64,000 nt of DNA from Anaeromonas gelatinilytica (GTDB lineage Bacteria; Bacillota; Clostridia; Tissierellales; SIT17): positions 52,262 to 116,261 of the forward strand of contig NZ_WSFU01000137.1 of NCBI RefSeq assembly GCF_016820635.1, given 5' to 3'. The notes below the pieces were generated by a model. It was not told the DNA's origin. It made no database searches and saw nothing but the letters and a program-made list of their open reading frames with translations. Made by a program: the position numbers and the translations under genes. Below, in pieces: positions 49,700-59,541 of the stretch. Position 1 is the stretch's first letter, and the number at the start of each line of letters is the position of its first letter.

Positions 49700-49780
49700 T
49701 TTACCTGTGAATATCTTATTGATTTTATGCTATGCTTGTGTTAAAATAGGTTTGTTAATCGTATAGTAGGAGGTGGGAAT

Positions 49781-50020
49781 GTGAGTACAGTAGCAATCGT
49801 ATTTACAGTATTATTGATAATAGCAAGTATAATGTTAATAGTAAGTATCTTATTGCAATCAGGAAAAAGTGCAGGTTTATCAGGTAGTATAGCAGGTGGC
49901 GCAGAAAATGTTTGGGGGAAAAAGAAAGGTAGAGGTTATGAAGCTATACTTAGTAGAATAACTACTATTTCAGCTATTACTTTTATACTATCATCATTAA
50001 TATTGGTTGCAGTACAATAG
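49781..50020 (+). CDS. secG: Preprotein translocase subunit SecG
   Basis: 79-residue membrane protein of the SecYEG channel. Two hydrophobic helices (residues ~3-24 and ~55-77) flank the conserved loop LLQSGKSAGLSGSIAGG, with the ENVWGKKKGRG segment. The GTG start follows AGGAGGT. In Firmicutes secG typically precedes rnr and smpB, as here, with hppA inserted. Confidence 0.95.
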   Translation: MSTVAIVFTVLLIIASIMLIVSILLQSGKSAGLSGSIAGGAENVWGKKKGRGYEAILSRITTISAITFILSSLILVAVQ

Positions 50021-50053
50021 ATAAAAAATTGAATAAAAAAGGAGGCTGTTAAA

Positions 50054-52063
50054 TTGAATCTAATATACTTAGCACCAATAGTTGGTATATTGGCCTTATT
50101 ATTTGCTCTATATAAAACAAATACAATAAATAGAGTAGATGTAGGTAACGAAAGAATGAAGGAAATTGCTTCTCATATACAAGAAGGAGCTATGGCATTT
50201 CTTTCAAGAGAGTACAAATCTTTGTCGATATTTGTAATAGTACTTTTCATAATTTTAACGATAGCTATAGATATACAAACAGCTATATCATTTATAGTAG
50301 GAGCTATATTCTCAGCATTAGCTGGTTTTTTTGGTATGAGAGTTGCTACTAAAGCTAATGTTAGAACAGCGAATGCAGCAAAAGAAAATGGAATGAATAA
50401 AGCCTTAAGTGTAGCATTCTCAGGAGGAGCAGTAATGGGAATGTCAGTGGTAGGATTAGGATTATTAGGAGTAGGAACATTATATTACTTATTTTCCAAT
50501 AATGCAGAAGGATTAGAGCAAGCTCAACAAGCAGCTAGTTATATAACTGGATTTGGGCTAGGAGCATCATCAATAGCTTTATTTGGACGTGTAGGCGGAG
50601 GTATATATACTAAAGCAGCTGATGTAGGTGCTGACCTTGTAGGTAAAGTTGAAGCGGGAATACCAGAAGATGATCCAAGAAATCCAGCTGTTATAGCAGA
50701 TAATGTTGGAGATAATGTTGGAGACGTAGCTGGTATGGGAGCTGACTTATTTGAATCATATGTTGGGTCAATCATATCAGCAATTACATTAGGACTTGTA
50801 GCTTATGCTGATAATTTTGATATGGCATTAAATGCAGCAGTTTTTCCACTTGTTTTAGCAGCAACAGGTATCATTGCCTCTATTATAGGAACATTTTTTG
50901 TAAGAGCGAATGAAAATTCAGATCCACAAAAGTCATTAAATATGGGTACTGCTATAAGTAGTGTTATAACAGTAGTAGTTGCATTTTTCTTAAGTAGAAC
51001 ATTATTAGACTCACTGTCACCTTTTAAAGCAATAGTAATAGGATTATTAGTTGGGCTTATAGTAGCTAAAATTACTGAGTATTATACATCTACAGAACAT
51101 GGTCCAGTAAAAAGAATAGCTGATGAATCTGAAACAGGATCATCTACTAATATAATTAGTGGATTATCTGTAGGTATGCAATCTACTGCATTTCCTATAT
51201 TAGTTATTGCTATAGGTATATTATTAGCATACAATGTAGCAGGATTATATGGTATTGCTTTAGCGGCTGTAGGTATGCTTTCTACTGCTGGTATGACTGT
51301 AGCTGTAGATGCTTATGGACCTATTGCTGATAATGCAGGAGGTATTGCAGAAATGTGTGAACTTCCTAGTGGAGTTAGAGAAATAACTGATAAGTTAGAT
51401 GCTGTGGGAAATACTACAGCAGCTATTGGTAAAGGATTTGCCATTGGGTCAGCTGCATTGACATCATTAGCACTATTTGCATCTTATACAAAAGCAGTTG
51501 ATTTAGAATTAATAAATCTTACTGAGCCTACAGTAATAGTAGGACTTCTTATAGGTGGTATGTTACCATTCTTGTTCTCTGCTATAACAATGAAGGCAGT
51601 AGGGAAAGCAGCATTTAGTATGATAGAAGAAGTTAGAAGACAATTTAAAGCAATTCCTGGACTTATGGAAGGAAAAGCTAAACCAGAATATAGAAAATGT
51701 GTTGATATAAGTACATCAGCAGCTCTTAAGGAAATGATTATTCCTGGTGTTTTAGCAGTTTTAGCACCATTAGCTACTGGTATTATTCTTGGTAAAGAAG
51801 CATTAGGAGGATTATTGGCAGGAGCCTTAGTTACTGGAGTTCTTATGGCAATATTCATGGCTAATTCTGGTGGTGCATGGGATAATGCTAAAAAGTATAT
51901 TGAAGAAGGAAATCATGGAGGAAAAGGTAGTGAAGCTCATAAAGCAGCTGTTGTTGGAGATACAGTAGGAGATCCATTTAAAGATACTTCTGGACCTTCA
52001 ATTAATATACTTATAAAACTTATGACTATTGTTGCATTAGTATTCGCACCATTATTTATATAG
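50054..52063 (+). CDS. hppA: Membrane pyrophosphatase (K+-dependent type)
   Basis: Ion-translocating pyrophosphatase, 669 residues, ~16 membrane segments. It couples PPi hydrolysis to Na+ or H+ export. The Mg-PPi-binding sequence [20 protein letters not shown] and the following [20 protein letters not shown] are intact, as is the C-terminal [19 protein letters not shown]. In the diagnostic K+ site the sequence is [10 protein letters not shown] with Ala, the form seen in K+-dependent enzymes (K+-independent ones have Lys). Na+ rather than H+ transport is common in Clostridia but not decided here. TTG start behind GGAGG. Confidence 0.95.
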   Translation: MNLIYLAPIVGILALLFALYKTNTINRVDVGNERMKEIASHIQEGAMAFLSREYKSLSIFVIVLFIILTIAIDIQTAISFIVGAIFSALAGFFGMRVATKANVRTANAAKENGMNKALSVAFSGGAVMGMSVVGLGLLGVGTLYYLFSNNAEGLEQAQQAASYITGFGLGASSIALFGRVGGGIYTKAADVGADLVGKVEAGIPEDDPRNPAVIADNVGDNVGDVAGMGADLFESYVGSIISAITLGLVAYADNFDMALNAAVFPLVLAATGIIASIIGTFFVRANENSDPQKSLNMGTAISSVITVVVAFFLSRTLLDSLSPFKAIVIGLLVGLIVAKITEYYTSTEHGPVKRIADESETGSSTNIISGLSVGMQSTAFPILVIAIGILLAYNVAGLYGIALAAVGMLSTAGMTVAVDAYGPIADNAGGIAEMCELPSGVREITDKLDAVGNTTAAIGKGFAIGSAALTSLALFASYTKAVDLELINLTEPTVIVGLLIGGMLPFLFSAITMKAVGKAAFSMIEEVRRQFKAIPGLMEGKAKPEYRKCVDISTSAALKEMIIPGVLAVLAPLATGIILGKEALGGLLAGALVTGVLMAIFMANSGGAWDNAKKYIEEGNHGGKGSEAHKAAVVGDTVGDPFKDTSGPSINILIKLMTIVALVFAPLFI

Positions 52064-52076
52064 ATATCAAATTTTT

Positions 52077-52110
52077 AAAGGGACGATCAGAATATGATGG
52101 TTCCTTTAAT
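52077..52110 (+). terminator. Weak terminator-like hairpin after hppA
   Basis: AAAGGGACGATCA-gaata-TGATGGTTCCTTT with one mismatch and one G-T pair, then AATATTT. Confidence 0.55.
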
Positions 52111-52213
52111 ATTTAGTTTGATATATTTATAATTATACTTAATATAAAATAGTAAATAAAATATCGAAGAAAGGGTAAATATATTAATAGAGTAAGTAAT
52201 TTGGAGGGATACA

Positions 52214-54334
52214 ATGAATAGTAAGGAAAAATTAGTAGAATTTATGAAAGAACAAGCATATAAACCAATGAATAAAAATGAATTGGCAGATATATTTGAT
52301 ATTGATAAAGGTCAGTTGAAAGATTTCTATAAAGTGTTAGATGAAATGGAAAAGGAAGGACATATAGTTAGAACACGAGAAGAAAATTATGGTGTACCAG
52401 AAAAAATGAATCTAGTACTTGGAAAAATACAAGGTAATGCTAAAGGTTTTGGGTTTCTTATACCAGAAAATAATGAATTTAGAGATGTATTTATTTCTCC
52501 TAATGATATGAATGGGGCTTTGCATAATGATAAGGTTTTAGTTAGATTAAATAAAATAGGATCTGATAATAAGAAACCTGAAGGAGAAGTAATTAGAATA
52601 ATTGAACGGGGAAATAAAAAGATTGTAGGTACATATGAAAAAAGTAAGAATTTTGGATTTGTTGTTCCTGATGATGAAAAGATGAGTATGGATATATTTG
52701 TTCCAAAAAGTCAAAGTAATGGTGCGAAGCATGATGATAAAGTAGTAGTAGAAATAAGTAAATGGCCAGAAAAGCGTAGGAGTCCTGAGGGAACTATTAT
52801 AGAAATATTAGGTAATGTACACGATGTGGGAACAGATATATTATCCATAGTTAGAAAATATAATTTAAATGAAAGTTTTCCAAAGGAAGTTATTCAAGAA
52901 GCAGAAAATATTAGAGAAGAAATACCTGAATCAGAAATTAATAGAAGATTGGATTTAAGAGAAGAAACTATTATCACAATAGATGGAGCAGATGCAAAAG
53001 ATTTAGACGATGGAGTATCTATTGAGAAATTAAGTAATGGAAATTATAAGTTAGGGGTACATATAGCAGATGTTACTCATTATGTAAAGGAAAATTTAGA
53101 ATTAGATAAGGAAGCTTTAAAAAGAGGAAATAGTGTATATTTAGTAGATCGAGTAATACCAATGTTACCTAAAAGATTATCTAATGGAATGTGTAGTTTA
53201 AATCCACATGTACCGAGATTGACTTTAAGTGTATTGATGATAATTGATAACAATGGAAACGTAAAGGAAAGTAAAATACGTGAATCAGTTATAGAGAGTA
53301 AGGCTCGTATGACATATAAGGATGTATCAGATATATTAGAGAATGAAAATAAAGAATTGATGGAAAAATATAGTGAATTTATAGATGATTTTAAGATAAT
53401 GTCTGAATTAAGTAAGATTCTTAGAGATAGACGAGAAAGAAGAGGGAGTATTGATTTTGATTTTGATGAAGCTAAAGTAATATTAAATGAGGAAGGTAAA
53501 GCTATAGATGTAAAAAAATATGAAAGAAGAATTTCTAATAGATTGATAGAAGAATTTATGTTAGTATGTAATGAAACTGTAGCCGAATATATGTATCATA
53601 CTGAGACACCATTTATATATAGAACCCATGAAGATCCTGATGACGAGAAAATAGAGGAATTCAAGAAGTTTATATATAATTTTGGTTATGAGCTTAAAAC
53701 AGAAGATGATTTACACCCAAAAGAGCTTCAAAGTCTTTTAGAAAAAATAGAAGGTAAAAAAGAAGAGACTATAATAAATACGATAATGTTAAGATCATTA
53801 AAGAAAGCTGAATATAGTACACATAAGAAAGGACATTTTGGATTAGCAGCTAAATATTATACTCATTTTACTTCACCGATTAGAAGATATTCTGATTTGA
53901 TGATTCATCGAATAATAAAATGGTTTATAAATAATGAGATAAATGATACCAAGTTAGTAAAATTAGAGAAGAAACTTCCTAAAATAGCTGAACAAACATC
54001 AGCAACAGAAAGAATTGCAGATGGAGCTGAAAGAGAAACAAATGAATTGAAAATGGTTGAATATATGAGTGAAAGATTAGGAGAAGTATATGAAGGAATA
54101 ATATCAGGAGTAACTTCATTTGGATTATTTGTAGAATTAGATAATACCATAGAAGGATTAGTACATGTAAGTACATTAACTGATGGATATTATATTTATG
54201 ATGAATTAAATTATAGTCTTGTAGAAGAGAGAACTAAGAAAACTTATAGGATAGGTGATGTAGTAAAAATTAAAGTAGCAAATACGAATATAGCTAAAAG
54301 AGAGATAGATTTTTTATTAGTTAATAATGATTAG
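52214..54334 (+). CDS. rnr: Ribonuclease R
   Basis: 3'-5' exoribonuclease of the RNase II family, 706 residues. Order: winged-helix domain (~1-65), two OB/cold-shock domains (KIQGNAKGFGFLIPE, GTYEKSKNFGFVVPDD), the RNB catalytic domain with the acidic site TIDGADAKDLDDGVSIEKL (~255-270), HFTSPIRRYSDLMIHRI, and a C-terminal S1 domain (EGIISGVTSFGLFVELDNTIEG). ATG follows TGGAGGG. It precedes smpB and ssrA; in other bacteria RNase R degrades mRNA released by trans-translation, so the linkage is functional. Confidence 0.96.
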   Translation: MNSKEKLVEFMKEQAYKPMNKNELADIFDIDKGQLKDFYKVLDEMEKEGHIVRTREENYGVPEKMNLVLGKIQGNAKGFGFLIPENNEFRDVFISPNDMNGALHNDKVLVRLNKIGSDNKKPEGEVIRIIERGNKKIVGTYEKSKNFGFVVPDDEKMSMDIFVPKSQSNGAKHDDKVVVEISKWPEKRRSPEGTIIEILGNVHDVGTDILSIVRKYNLNESFPKEVIQEAENIREEIPESEINRRLDLREETIITIDGADAKDLDDGVSIEKLSNGNYKLGVHIADVTHYVKENLELDKEALKRGNSVYLVDRVIPMLPKRLSNGMCSLNPHVPRLTLSVLMIIDNNGNVKESKIRESVIESKARMTYKDVSDILENENKELMEKYSEFIDDFKIMSELSKILRDRRERRGSIDFDFDEAKVILNEEGKAIDVKKYERRISNRLIEEFMLVCNETVAEYMYHTETPFIYRTHEDPDDEKIEEFKKFIYNFGYELKTEDDLHPKELQSLLEKIEGKKEETIINTIMLRSLKKAEYSTHKKGHFGLAAKYYTHFTSPIRRYSDLMIHRIIKWFINNEINDTKLVKLEKKLPKIAEQTSATERIADGAERETNELKMVEYMSERLGEVYEGIISGVTSFGLFVELDNTIEGLVHVSTLTDGYYIYDELNYSLVEERTKKTYRIGDVVKIKVANTNIAKREIDFLLVNND

Positions 54335-54433
54335 TAATTAGCATATGTTAAAGGGGGAATTTAATGGGTGGGATAATTGAAGGAATTAAGATAAGTTTTC
54401 ATGCGATTATCGTGGGAAACTCTAAAAATATTA

Positions 54434-54462
54434 TTGACAAATTTAATAAATTCTGATATCAT
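54434..54462 (+). promoter_or_regulatory. Strong sigma-A promoter for smpB-ssrA
   Basis: Perfect TTGACA, 17-bp spacer, TATCAT, 38 bp before the smpB start. The best promoter match seen in the window. Confidence 0.85.
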
Positions 54463-54500
54463 GTAATGTGGACTTTTAAAAAAGCTTTGTAGGTGAGTTT

Positions 54501-54965
54501 ATGGCAAAAGAAAATGTAAAAATTATTGCAAAAAATAGAAAAGCAAGACATGAATACTTTATTGAAGAAGTATATGAAGCAGGTATTGCCTTGACTGGTA
54601 CTGAAGTTAAATCAATCAGACAAGGAAAAGTGAATATTAAAGAAAGTTTTGCATCTATTGATAATGGTGAAGCATATATTAATGGTATGCATATAAGTCC
54701 CTATGAGCAAGGTAATATTTATAATAAAGATCCATTAAGAAAGAGAAAACTTCTTTTGCATAAAAGAGAAATAAGGAAGCTTATTGGTTATACTTCTCAA
54801 CAAGGTTATTCTCTTGTACCTTTAAATGTTTATTTAAAGAATGGATTAGTGAAATTGGAAATAGCTATATCAAAAGGTAAGAAATTATATGACAAGAGAC
54901 AAGATATTGCTAAGAGAGATGCCCAGAGAAGAATGCAAAAGCATATGAGTCCTAAGAATTATTAA
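54501..54965 (+). CDS. smpB: SsrA-binding protein SmpB
   Basis: tmRNA-binding protein required for trans-translation, 154 residues. It has the OB-fold signatures [41 protein letters not shown] and the [10 protein letters not shown] segment, and a basic C-terminal tail ([16 protein letters not shown]). ATG follows TAGGTGA. The tmRNA gene starts 3 nt after its stop. Confidence 0.97.
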   Translation: MAKENVKIIAKNRKARHEYFIEEVYEAGIALTGTEVKSIRQGKVNIKESFASIDNGEAYINGMHISPYEQGNIYNKDPLRKRKLLLHKREIRKLIGYTSQQGYSLVPLNVYLKNGLVKLEIAISKGKKLYDKRQDIAKRDAQRRMQKHMSPKNY

Positions 54966-54968
54966 TAT

Positions 54969-55319
54969 GGGGGCGAAATGGCTTCGACGGAGGTACGGAG
55001 TATGGAGTAGCCGGAGGTTGTCGCCAAACAACCTAAAAAGTGGCAACTTAAAGTAAACGCAAACGATAATTACGCATTAGCTGCCTAATAAAAGCAGCTC
55101 GCTTACTCTAATAGTCCCGCATATTAGAGAATAAGCGCCATTTTAAGCGGGGCCCTGCTTGAGGGTTTCTTCGACCTTAAGTTAGTATAATTGAAGATAG
55201 TTTATTATGTATCTTGTTGTTGGGAGATATAATAAACGAATACAAATCAACAACTGTTTCGGGAGAAGCTCCATATGAAGTGCTTTCGGACGTGGGTTCG
55301 ATTCCCACCGCCTCCACCA
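54969..55319 (+). ncRNA. ssrA: Transfer-messenger RNA
   Basis: 351-nt one-piece tmRNA. The 5' end GGGGGCGAAATGGCTTCGAC and the 3' end GGTTCGATTCCCACCGCCTC-CACCA form a tRNA-like acceptor (GGGGGCG with CGCCTCC, one G-T) and T-arm; CCA is encoded. The tag reading frame is GCA AAC GAT AAT TAC GCA TTA GCT GCC TAA, giving ANDNYALAA, a typical degradation tag. Pseudoknot-forming repeats lie between. A terminator follows. Only TAT separates it from the smpB stop, so it is either cotranscribed and processed or has a promoter inside smpB. Confidence 0.97.
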
Positions 55320-55353
55320 TAATATAAAAGCCTTGATTTTATAAATGTGAACT

Positions 55354-55393
55354 GAAGCATAAGATGGCCATTTGGTCAACTTATGCTTTTTTT
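55354..55393 (+). terminator. Terminator after ssrA
   Basis: AAGCATAAG, a small inner GGCCA/TGGTC stem, CTTATGCTT, then TTTTTTATT. Confidence 0.85.
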
Positions 55394-55591
55394 ATTGTTT
55401 AGTAAAGTTTATTTAGTAGAAGATTTAAATTATTTATAAATACTGAGGTTTAGCCAGTTTAAACCAATTTTGATAACATGGATTTTTAAATTATAGAAAT
55501 AAATATAAATAAATTAAAACTATTTATGTACTTTTTACGAATATAATAATAGATATATATAATATTAAGACATGAATATAGATGGTGAAAT

Positions 55592-56118
55592 ATGGATAGG
55601 GATAAAAAACTAATAAAAAAATTAAAAAGAATTCAGATAAGAATGCTGCTAATGAACTTGTTTCTATATATTATAAAGAAGTATATGCCTATGTATATAA
55701 GCAGACTATGAATAAAGGATTATCTATGGATTTAACTCATGAAATCTTTATAAGTATATTAAAATCCATAGATAACTATGATGAAAAGAAAGCTTCTTTC
55801 AGAACTTGGCTATACAGAATATCCACTCATCGTTTAGTAGATTACTATCGTTCTGAAAATTATAAATATAATAGAGGAAAAGTTCCTATTGATGATGTTG
55901 TCATATATGCTAAGGAAGATTTTGAGGTTGCAGTAGAAAATATAATTCGTATAGTAAATAATCTGAATTTTTCATCACAGCAAATATTTAGATTAAAGAT
56001 TTTTGCAGACTATACCTTTTTCGAGATATCAAAAGTATTAGAAATACCAGAGTCTACAGTTAAGACAAGGTATTATTCAATGATTAGAAAGATAAGAGAG
56101 TATTTTAAGGAGGGATAA
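55592..56118 (+). pseudogene. ECF sigma factor gene with a -1 frameshift
   Basis: ECF-type sigma-70 factor. ATG 55592 opens MDRDKKLIKKLK, but the frame is wrong after ATTAAAAAGAATTC; shifting by one base gives NSDKNAANELVSIYYKEVYAYV and joins the rest of the protein: region 2 (DLTHEIFISILKSIDNYDEK, FRTWLYRISTHRLVDYYR) and region 4 (LNFSSQQIFRLKIFADYTFF, IPESTVKTRYYSMI). One missing A in the A-run explains it. ATG 55708 is the first in-frame start after the shift but would lack ~39 residues of region 2. Sequencing error, programmed slippage or real mutation cannot be told apart. Confidence 0.75.
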
Positions 56119-56119
56119 C

Positions 56120-56842
56120 ATGAAAGTGGATATGCCAAATGAAGAGGAGATAAAGATTGAAATAGAAAATATTATAAAATTTGGTGTAAGAGAAAGTGAA
56201 TCATTTTATTATTATTTAAAAAATATGTACATGCAAATAGGAATTAGATATTTATTTCGTGACGGTGTAGAAATTATTTTTACTATATTATTAGTATCAT
56301 CTATTCTACTCTCAGCAATTAAAGGTAATAGTATATATTTTATGAAAAATATTGAAGCTATATATGTTTATTTGTTTACAGTTTCACCCATATTATATCT
56401 AACAATGTGTATTTTAAACTTCATCAATGCAAAACAGAATAAAACTTATGAGATAGAAATGACATGTAAATATAATATTTATCAAATATCAGCTTTCAGA
56501 ATGCTTGTATTTAGTATTATGTGTATTTTCTTTAATTTTTTCTTTGTATATATAGTTGTCTATTTCTATGAAAATGTAAATTATCTAAATGCTTTCATAA
56601 TTTCAATAGCATCATTGTTTCTGTTTTCTACAATCTTTTTATTTACAATGACTAGAATTAAATCTAGATTAATAAAGCATTTTATTATCTTAGGCTGGAT
56701 AGTGTTCAATTTAACCCTATATATTTTAAAAATAGATTTTTATATTCAATTACTAAATAGTATCTCCATTTACATATCGCTTATAGTAGCTATTGGTTCT
56801 ATATGTATATATAAAAAGACTTCAAAGACTTATTATATTTAG
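56120..56842 (+). CDS. Hypothetical membrane protein with six TM segments
   Basis: A 240-residue protein: a ~45-residue charged N-terminal region (MKVDMPNEEEIKIEIENIIK), then about six membrane helices. No family could be assigned. It starts one base after the ECF sigma stop with GGAGG overlapping the sigma gene end, so it is coupled with it; small membrane proteins in this position often act as anti-sigma factors or ABC partners. The ABC ATPase follows after 22 nt. Confidence 0.75.
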   Translation: MKVDMPNEEEIKIEIENIIKFGVRESESFYYYLKNMYMQIGIRYLFRDGVEIIFTILLVSSILLSAIKGNSIYFMKNIEAIYVYLFTVSPILYLTMCILNFINAKQNKTYEIEMTCKYNIYQISAFRMLVFSIMCIFFNFFFVYIVVYFYENVNYLNAFIISIASLFLFSTIFLFTMTRIKSRLIKHFIILGWIVFNLTLYILKIDFYIQLLNSISIYISLIVAIGSICIYKKTSKTYYI

Positions 56843-56864
56843 AAATAGAGAGGGGATGATTTAA

Positions 56865-57665
56865 ATGTTGATAATGAATAATGTAAGTAAAAGCTATGGT
56901 AGGTTTTTAGTTCTAGAAAATATAAATATTGAATTTACAAATGGTATATATGGTTTATTGGCACCAAATGGAGCAGGTAAGACTACTTTAATTAAGATGT
57001 TGACTACCTTGATTTTCCCAAATGAAGGAGAAATACTCTATAATGGCACAGATATTTTTGCCGAGGGAGATGAATACAGAGATATATTAGGTTATTTGCC
57101 TCAAGAATTTGGATATTATAAAAATTATAGTCCTAGAAAATTCCTTCATTATATATCCGTATTGAAAGGGATAGATAGAAATAAGACAAAAAAGAAAATA
57201 GAGGGACTTTTAAAGTTAGTTGGTCTAGAAGATGTAGCTAATAAAAAGATGAGGAAATTCTCAGGAGGAATGATTCAGAGAGTTGGTATAGCTCAAGCTA
57301 TGCTCAATGACCCTAAAATTCTCATATTAGACGAACCTACAGCTGGATTAGACCCAAAGGAAAGAGTACGCTTTAGAAATCTATTGACACAATTATCTAG
57401 AGAGAGGATAGTTATTCTTTCTACACATATTGTCTCGGATATAGAGTCAATAGCCAATGAGATAATTATGATAAAAGATAAAAAAATCCTACACAAAGAT
57501 AATTTGAAAAATATATGTAAAATACTTGACGGGAAGGTCTATGAAACCAAACTTGATTTTGACCAAGTTTTAAATTTTAGAAATGAGTATTTCTTTCTAT
57601 CAGAAAAACAAGAAGATGGTAGCATGAAAATCAAATTTATATCTGAAAGGAAGATGAATTTGTAG
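56865..57665 (+). CDS. ABC transporter ATP-binding protein, C-terminally truncated
   Basis: ABC-2-type ATPase, 266 residues. Walker A APNGAGKTTLIK (~residues 32-43), Q-loop YLPQEFGYY, signature RKFSGGMIQRVGIAQAML, Walker B ILILDEPTAGLDP and H-loop LSTHIVSD are intact. It stops at KFISERKMNL where relatives usually run on with a conserved tail (roughly 20-30 residues); that tail is missing because the next gene has fused in. The catalytic core is complete, so it might still hydrolyse ATP. ATG follows GAGGGG. It belongs to the ECF-ABC block. Confidence 0.85.
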   Translation: MLIMNNVSKSYGRFLVLENINIEFTNGIYGLLAPNGAGKTTLIKMLTTLIFPNEGEILYNGTDIFAEGDEYRDILGYLPQEFGYYKNYSPRKFLHYISVLKGIDRNKTKKKIEGLLKLVGLEDVANKKMRKFSGGMIQRVGIAQAMLNDPKILILDEPTAGLDPKERVRFRNLLTQLSRERIVILSTHIVSDIESIANEIIMIKDKKILHKDNLKNICKILDGKVYETKLDFDQVLNFRNEYFFLSEKQEDGSMKIKFISERKMNL

Positions 57666-58597
57666 ATTTTAAAGGGAAATATCAAGAAGTTAAGAAAGAA
57701 GCAGATAAGTATATTAAATCTAGAGAGGATCTTAAAAAAGCAGGTATAACAAATTATGATGAATTTGATAGTATAGATATAGAAAATAAGGAACTTCGTA
57801 GGATTTGTGATGATGTATTATTTGAAAAAAATATAGATGCTTTTTGGGAATTGCAAAGTATGGAAGATCTTATACGAGATTATGAAAATAAAGAAGAATG
57901 CATGATGATTGTGGCATCAAATAAAAAGCAAGAACTAAGAATCAAAGGAATATTGGAAAAGAGTTTAGAGACCTCTGTCTTTAGTAGCGTAATATTTGAC
58001 AATTACAATACACTAATAAAATCTGTAGTCGCAACTATATTGTTATGTTTAATGTTTATGATAACTCCAATATATTTAATAGATAATAAGGATAAGATAA
58101 GTTATATTCAGTATACGTCTAAAATAGGAAGAAAAATATTTGAAAAGAAGATAATTGCAGGAATTTTGGCATCTTTTATAGTAGTAACTTTACAGCTCAT
58201 ATCTTTCTTTATTATATATTCTTTAAATAATACATCTATGTTTTTAAATTCCAATATAAATTCAATATATAGTACTATTATCTCTTGGTATGATTTGACA
58301 TTTATTCAATATATATTTCTGACAGTAGTAGGGATTTATATATTAGCTTTTGTTCTAGCTTTGATATCCATGTTGGTTTCTAGTATAGGTAAAAGCTATA
58401 TAACTGTAATAGGTATTCAATTGCCTATAGCGTTATTTAGTTTCACAATATTTTTAGGATATTTGATACATTTTATGACAGATATTAGGTATCCAAAGTA
58501 TTTTCTAGGCTTATCTTATATTACATTAATACTTATTAATACTATATCTATGAAAATAAGATGGAAAAGAGAGAGAAAAGCGGATATCTTATATTAG
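57662..58597 (+). pseudogene. ABC-2 permease lacking its start and first TM segment
   Basis: An open frame with no start runs from 57647 (after a TGA) to 58597. Before the first ATG (57851) it already encodes plausible protein: DFKGKYQEVKKEADKYIKSR, then KELRRICDDVLFEKNIDAFW. The later part has six membrane helices (for example VVATILLCLMFMITPIYLI and IIAGILASFIVVTLQLISFF) and a basic C-terminus (KIRWKRERKADIL). ABC-2 permeases begin with a cytoplasmic end and a first helix before such an extracellular region; these are missing. One deletion at ~57650 can explain both this loss and the truncated ATPase. Confidence 0.75.
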
Positions 58598-58656
58598 AAA
58601 TATACATGGAGCTAAAACTTCTAATTCATAAATAACACTGTGAACCATTTTCTTTT

Positions 58657-58692
58657 GAAGCTCCCACTTCTATAAGTGGTGACTGATTCACC
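58657..58692. mobile_element. Possible IS200/IS605-type end remnant
   Basis: GCTCCCACTTCTATAAGTGGTGAC forms the small hairpin CCACTT-cTAT-AAGTGG flanked by GTGAA and TTCAC, which closely resembles the imperfect hairpin at the right end of IS605-like elements. No transposase or TnpB remnant was recognised beside it. Confidence 0.4.
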
Positions 58693-58745
58693 TTCCTAGG
58701 ATTTACATTTTACTGTAATGAAGATAGTAAGAAACAATTTTAAAT

Positions 58746-59025
58746 TGGTATGAAGAATAATTTTGCTTAAGTTAACAAAAACGATTTGGTCATCCAGTAA
58801 AAAAACAGATCAAGAACAATTATCATTTTTAAATGAGGCAGAAAAAGAGTTACGTTATGAAAAGGAAGAGCCTAGCGTTGAAGAAATTACCTATAAGTGA
58901 AGAAAGTCAAAAGGATTGAACAAAAAATCTTTGATGAGCTTTCAGTAGATACAATAGAAATATACTATACCAGAGAAAGAAAAGATCTCTTCTGCTTGCG
59001 ATAATGAACTTCATGAAAGGTGTGG
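58746..59025 (+). mobile_element. IS66-family transposase remnant
   Basis: The N-terminal region of an IS66 TnpC transposase in a frame with two stops: WYEE*FCLS*QKRFG, where the intact family has Q at each stop (CAA to TAA) and R for C. After a one-frame change, SSSKKTDQEQLSFLNEAEKE and EPSVEEITYK follow, then a stop and weaker matches (RRKSKGLNKKS, then ACDNELHE). No catalytic domain or terminal repeats remain. Confidence 0.8.
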
Positions 59026-59072
59026 TTTATTTGGCGCTTATAAATAAAAAGATTGAGAATAGAATGTATGGA

Positions 59073-59199
59073 CTCTTATATTGGTTTTGGGAATTATGTT
59101 TGCTATTGGTATTTTTATTATATCGTTTAAAGTTTCATGGAAAATCTTGTTTTTAATCTCTGTTGTATTGAGTTTGATTTGTATGGGGTTATTATAAAA
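59073..59199 (+). pseudogene. Remnant of a small membrane protein
   Basis: A start-less frame encodes LILVLGIMFAIGIFIISF, then KVSWKILFLISVVLSLICMG and a stop at 59199, forming two membrane helices. It has no ribosome site or start codon. Origin unknown. Confidence 0.35.
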
Positions 59200-59231
59200 A
59201 GTAGAAACTAAGATAATTTTTATTGAACTAA

Positions 59232-59417
59232 TTAGAAGCAGAAAAACCACTTATTCAAATATTATCATCTGATTATGACATTATAAATACTTATGATTTT
59301 ATAATAGATGAAAGTAATTACAAGATTAAACTTGAGAAAGATAATATATTAGAAGTTAATAAATGTTTATTTTTTGAATCAGATAGTATAACTATTACTT
59401 TGAAACCTCTTAATTAA
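59232..59417 (+). pseudogene. Start-less acidic open frame, unknown origin
   Basis: 61 codons without an ATG, GTG or TTG start, preceded directly by TAA. It reads LEAEKPLIQILSSDYDIINT, then DFIIDESNYKIKLEKDNIL, ending LKPLN. Codon use is gene-like, so it may be the tail of a deleted gene. No family recognised. Confidence 0.35.
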
Positions 59418-59541
59418 AAAACTAAATACAATCTAAATATTTACAGGAATCAAATATGAACATTTAAATTCATTAATGCATATATTGGTATTAGGCTTAC
59501 ACTAGATAAGCTAATATATAAAATTAAAAGGAGGCACATAT

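Larger units (their letters stand above)
58598..59541. other. Non-coding, decayed 940-bp stretch
   Basis: No intact gene. It holds a hairpin like an IS200/IS605 end (58660-58683), an IS66 transposase remnant (58746-59025), a hydrophobic reading-frame remnant with no start and two likely membrane segments (59073-59199), and an acidic open frame with no start (59232-59417). Confidence 0.7.

Noticed and set aside
54364..54456. 30-codon ORF with AGGGGGA ribosome site between rnr and smpB
   Set aside because: Its second half overlaps the smpB promoter (TTGACA-17-TATCAT) and the peptide resembles nothing known; not enough to call a gene.
57644..57665. Possible recoding (selenocysteine or readthrough) at the end of the ABC ATPase
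   Set aside because: The ATPase ends in TAG, and the continuing frame is a different one; a deletion explains the junction better.
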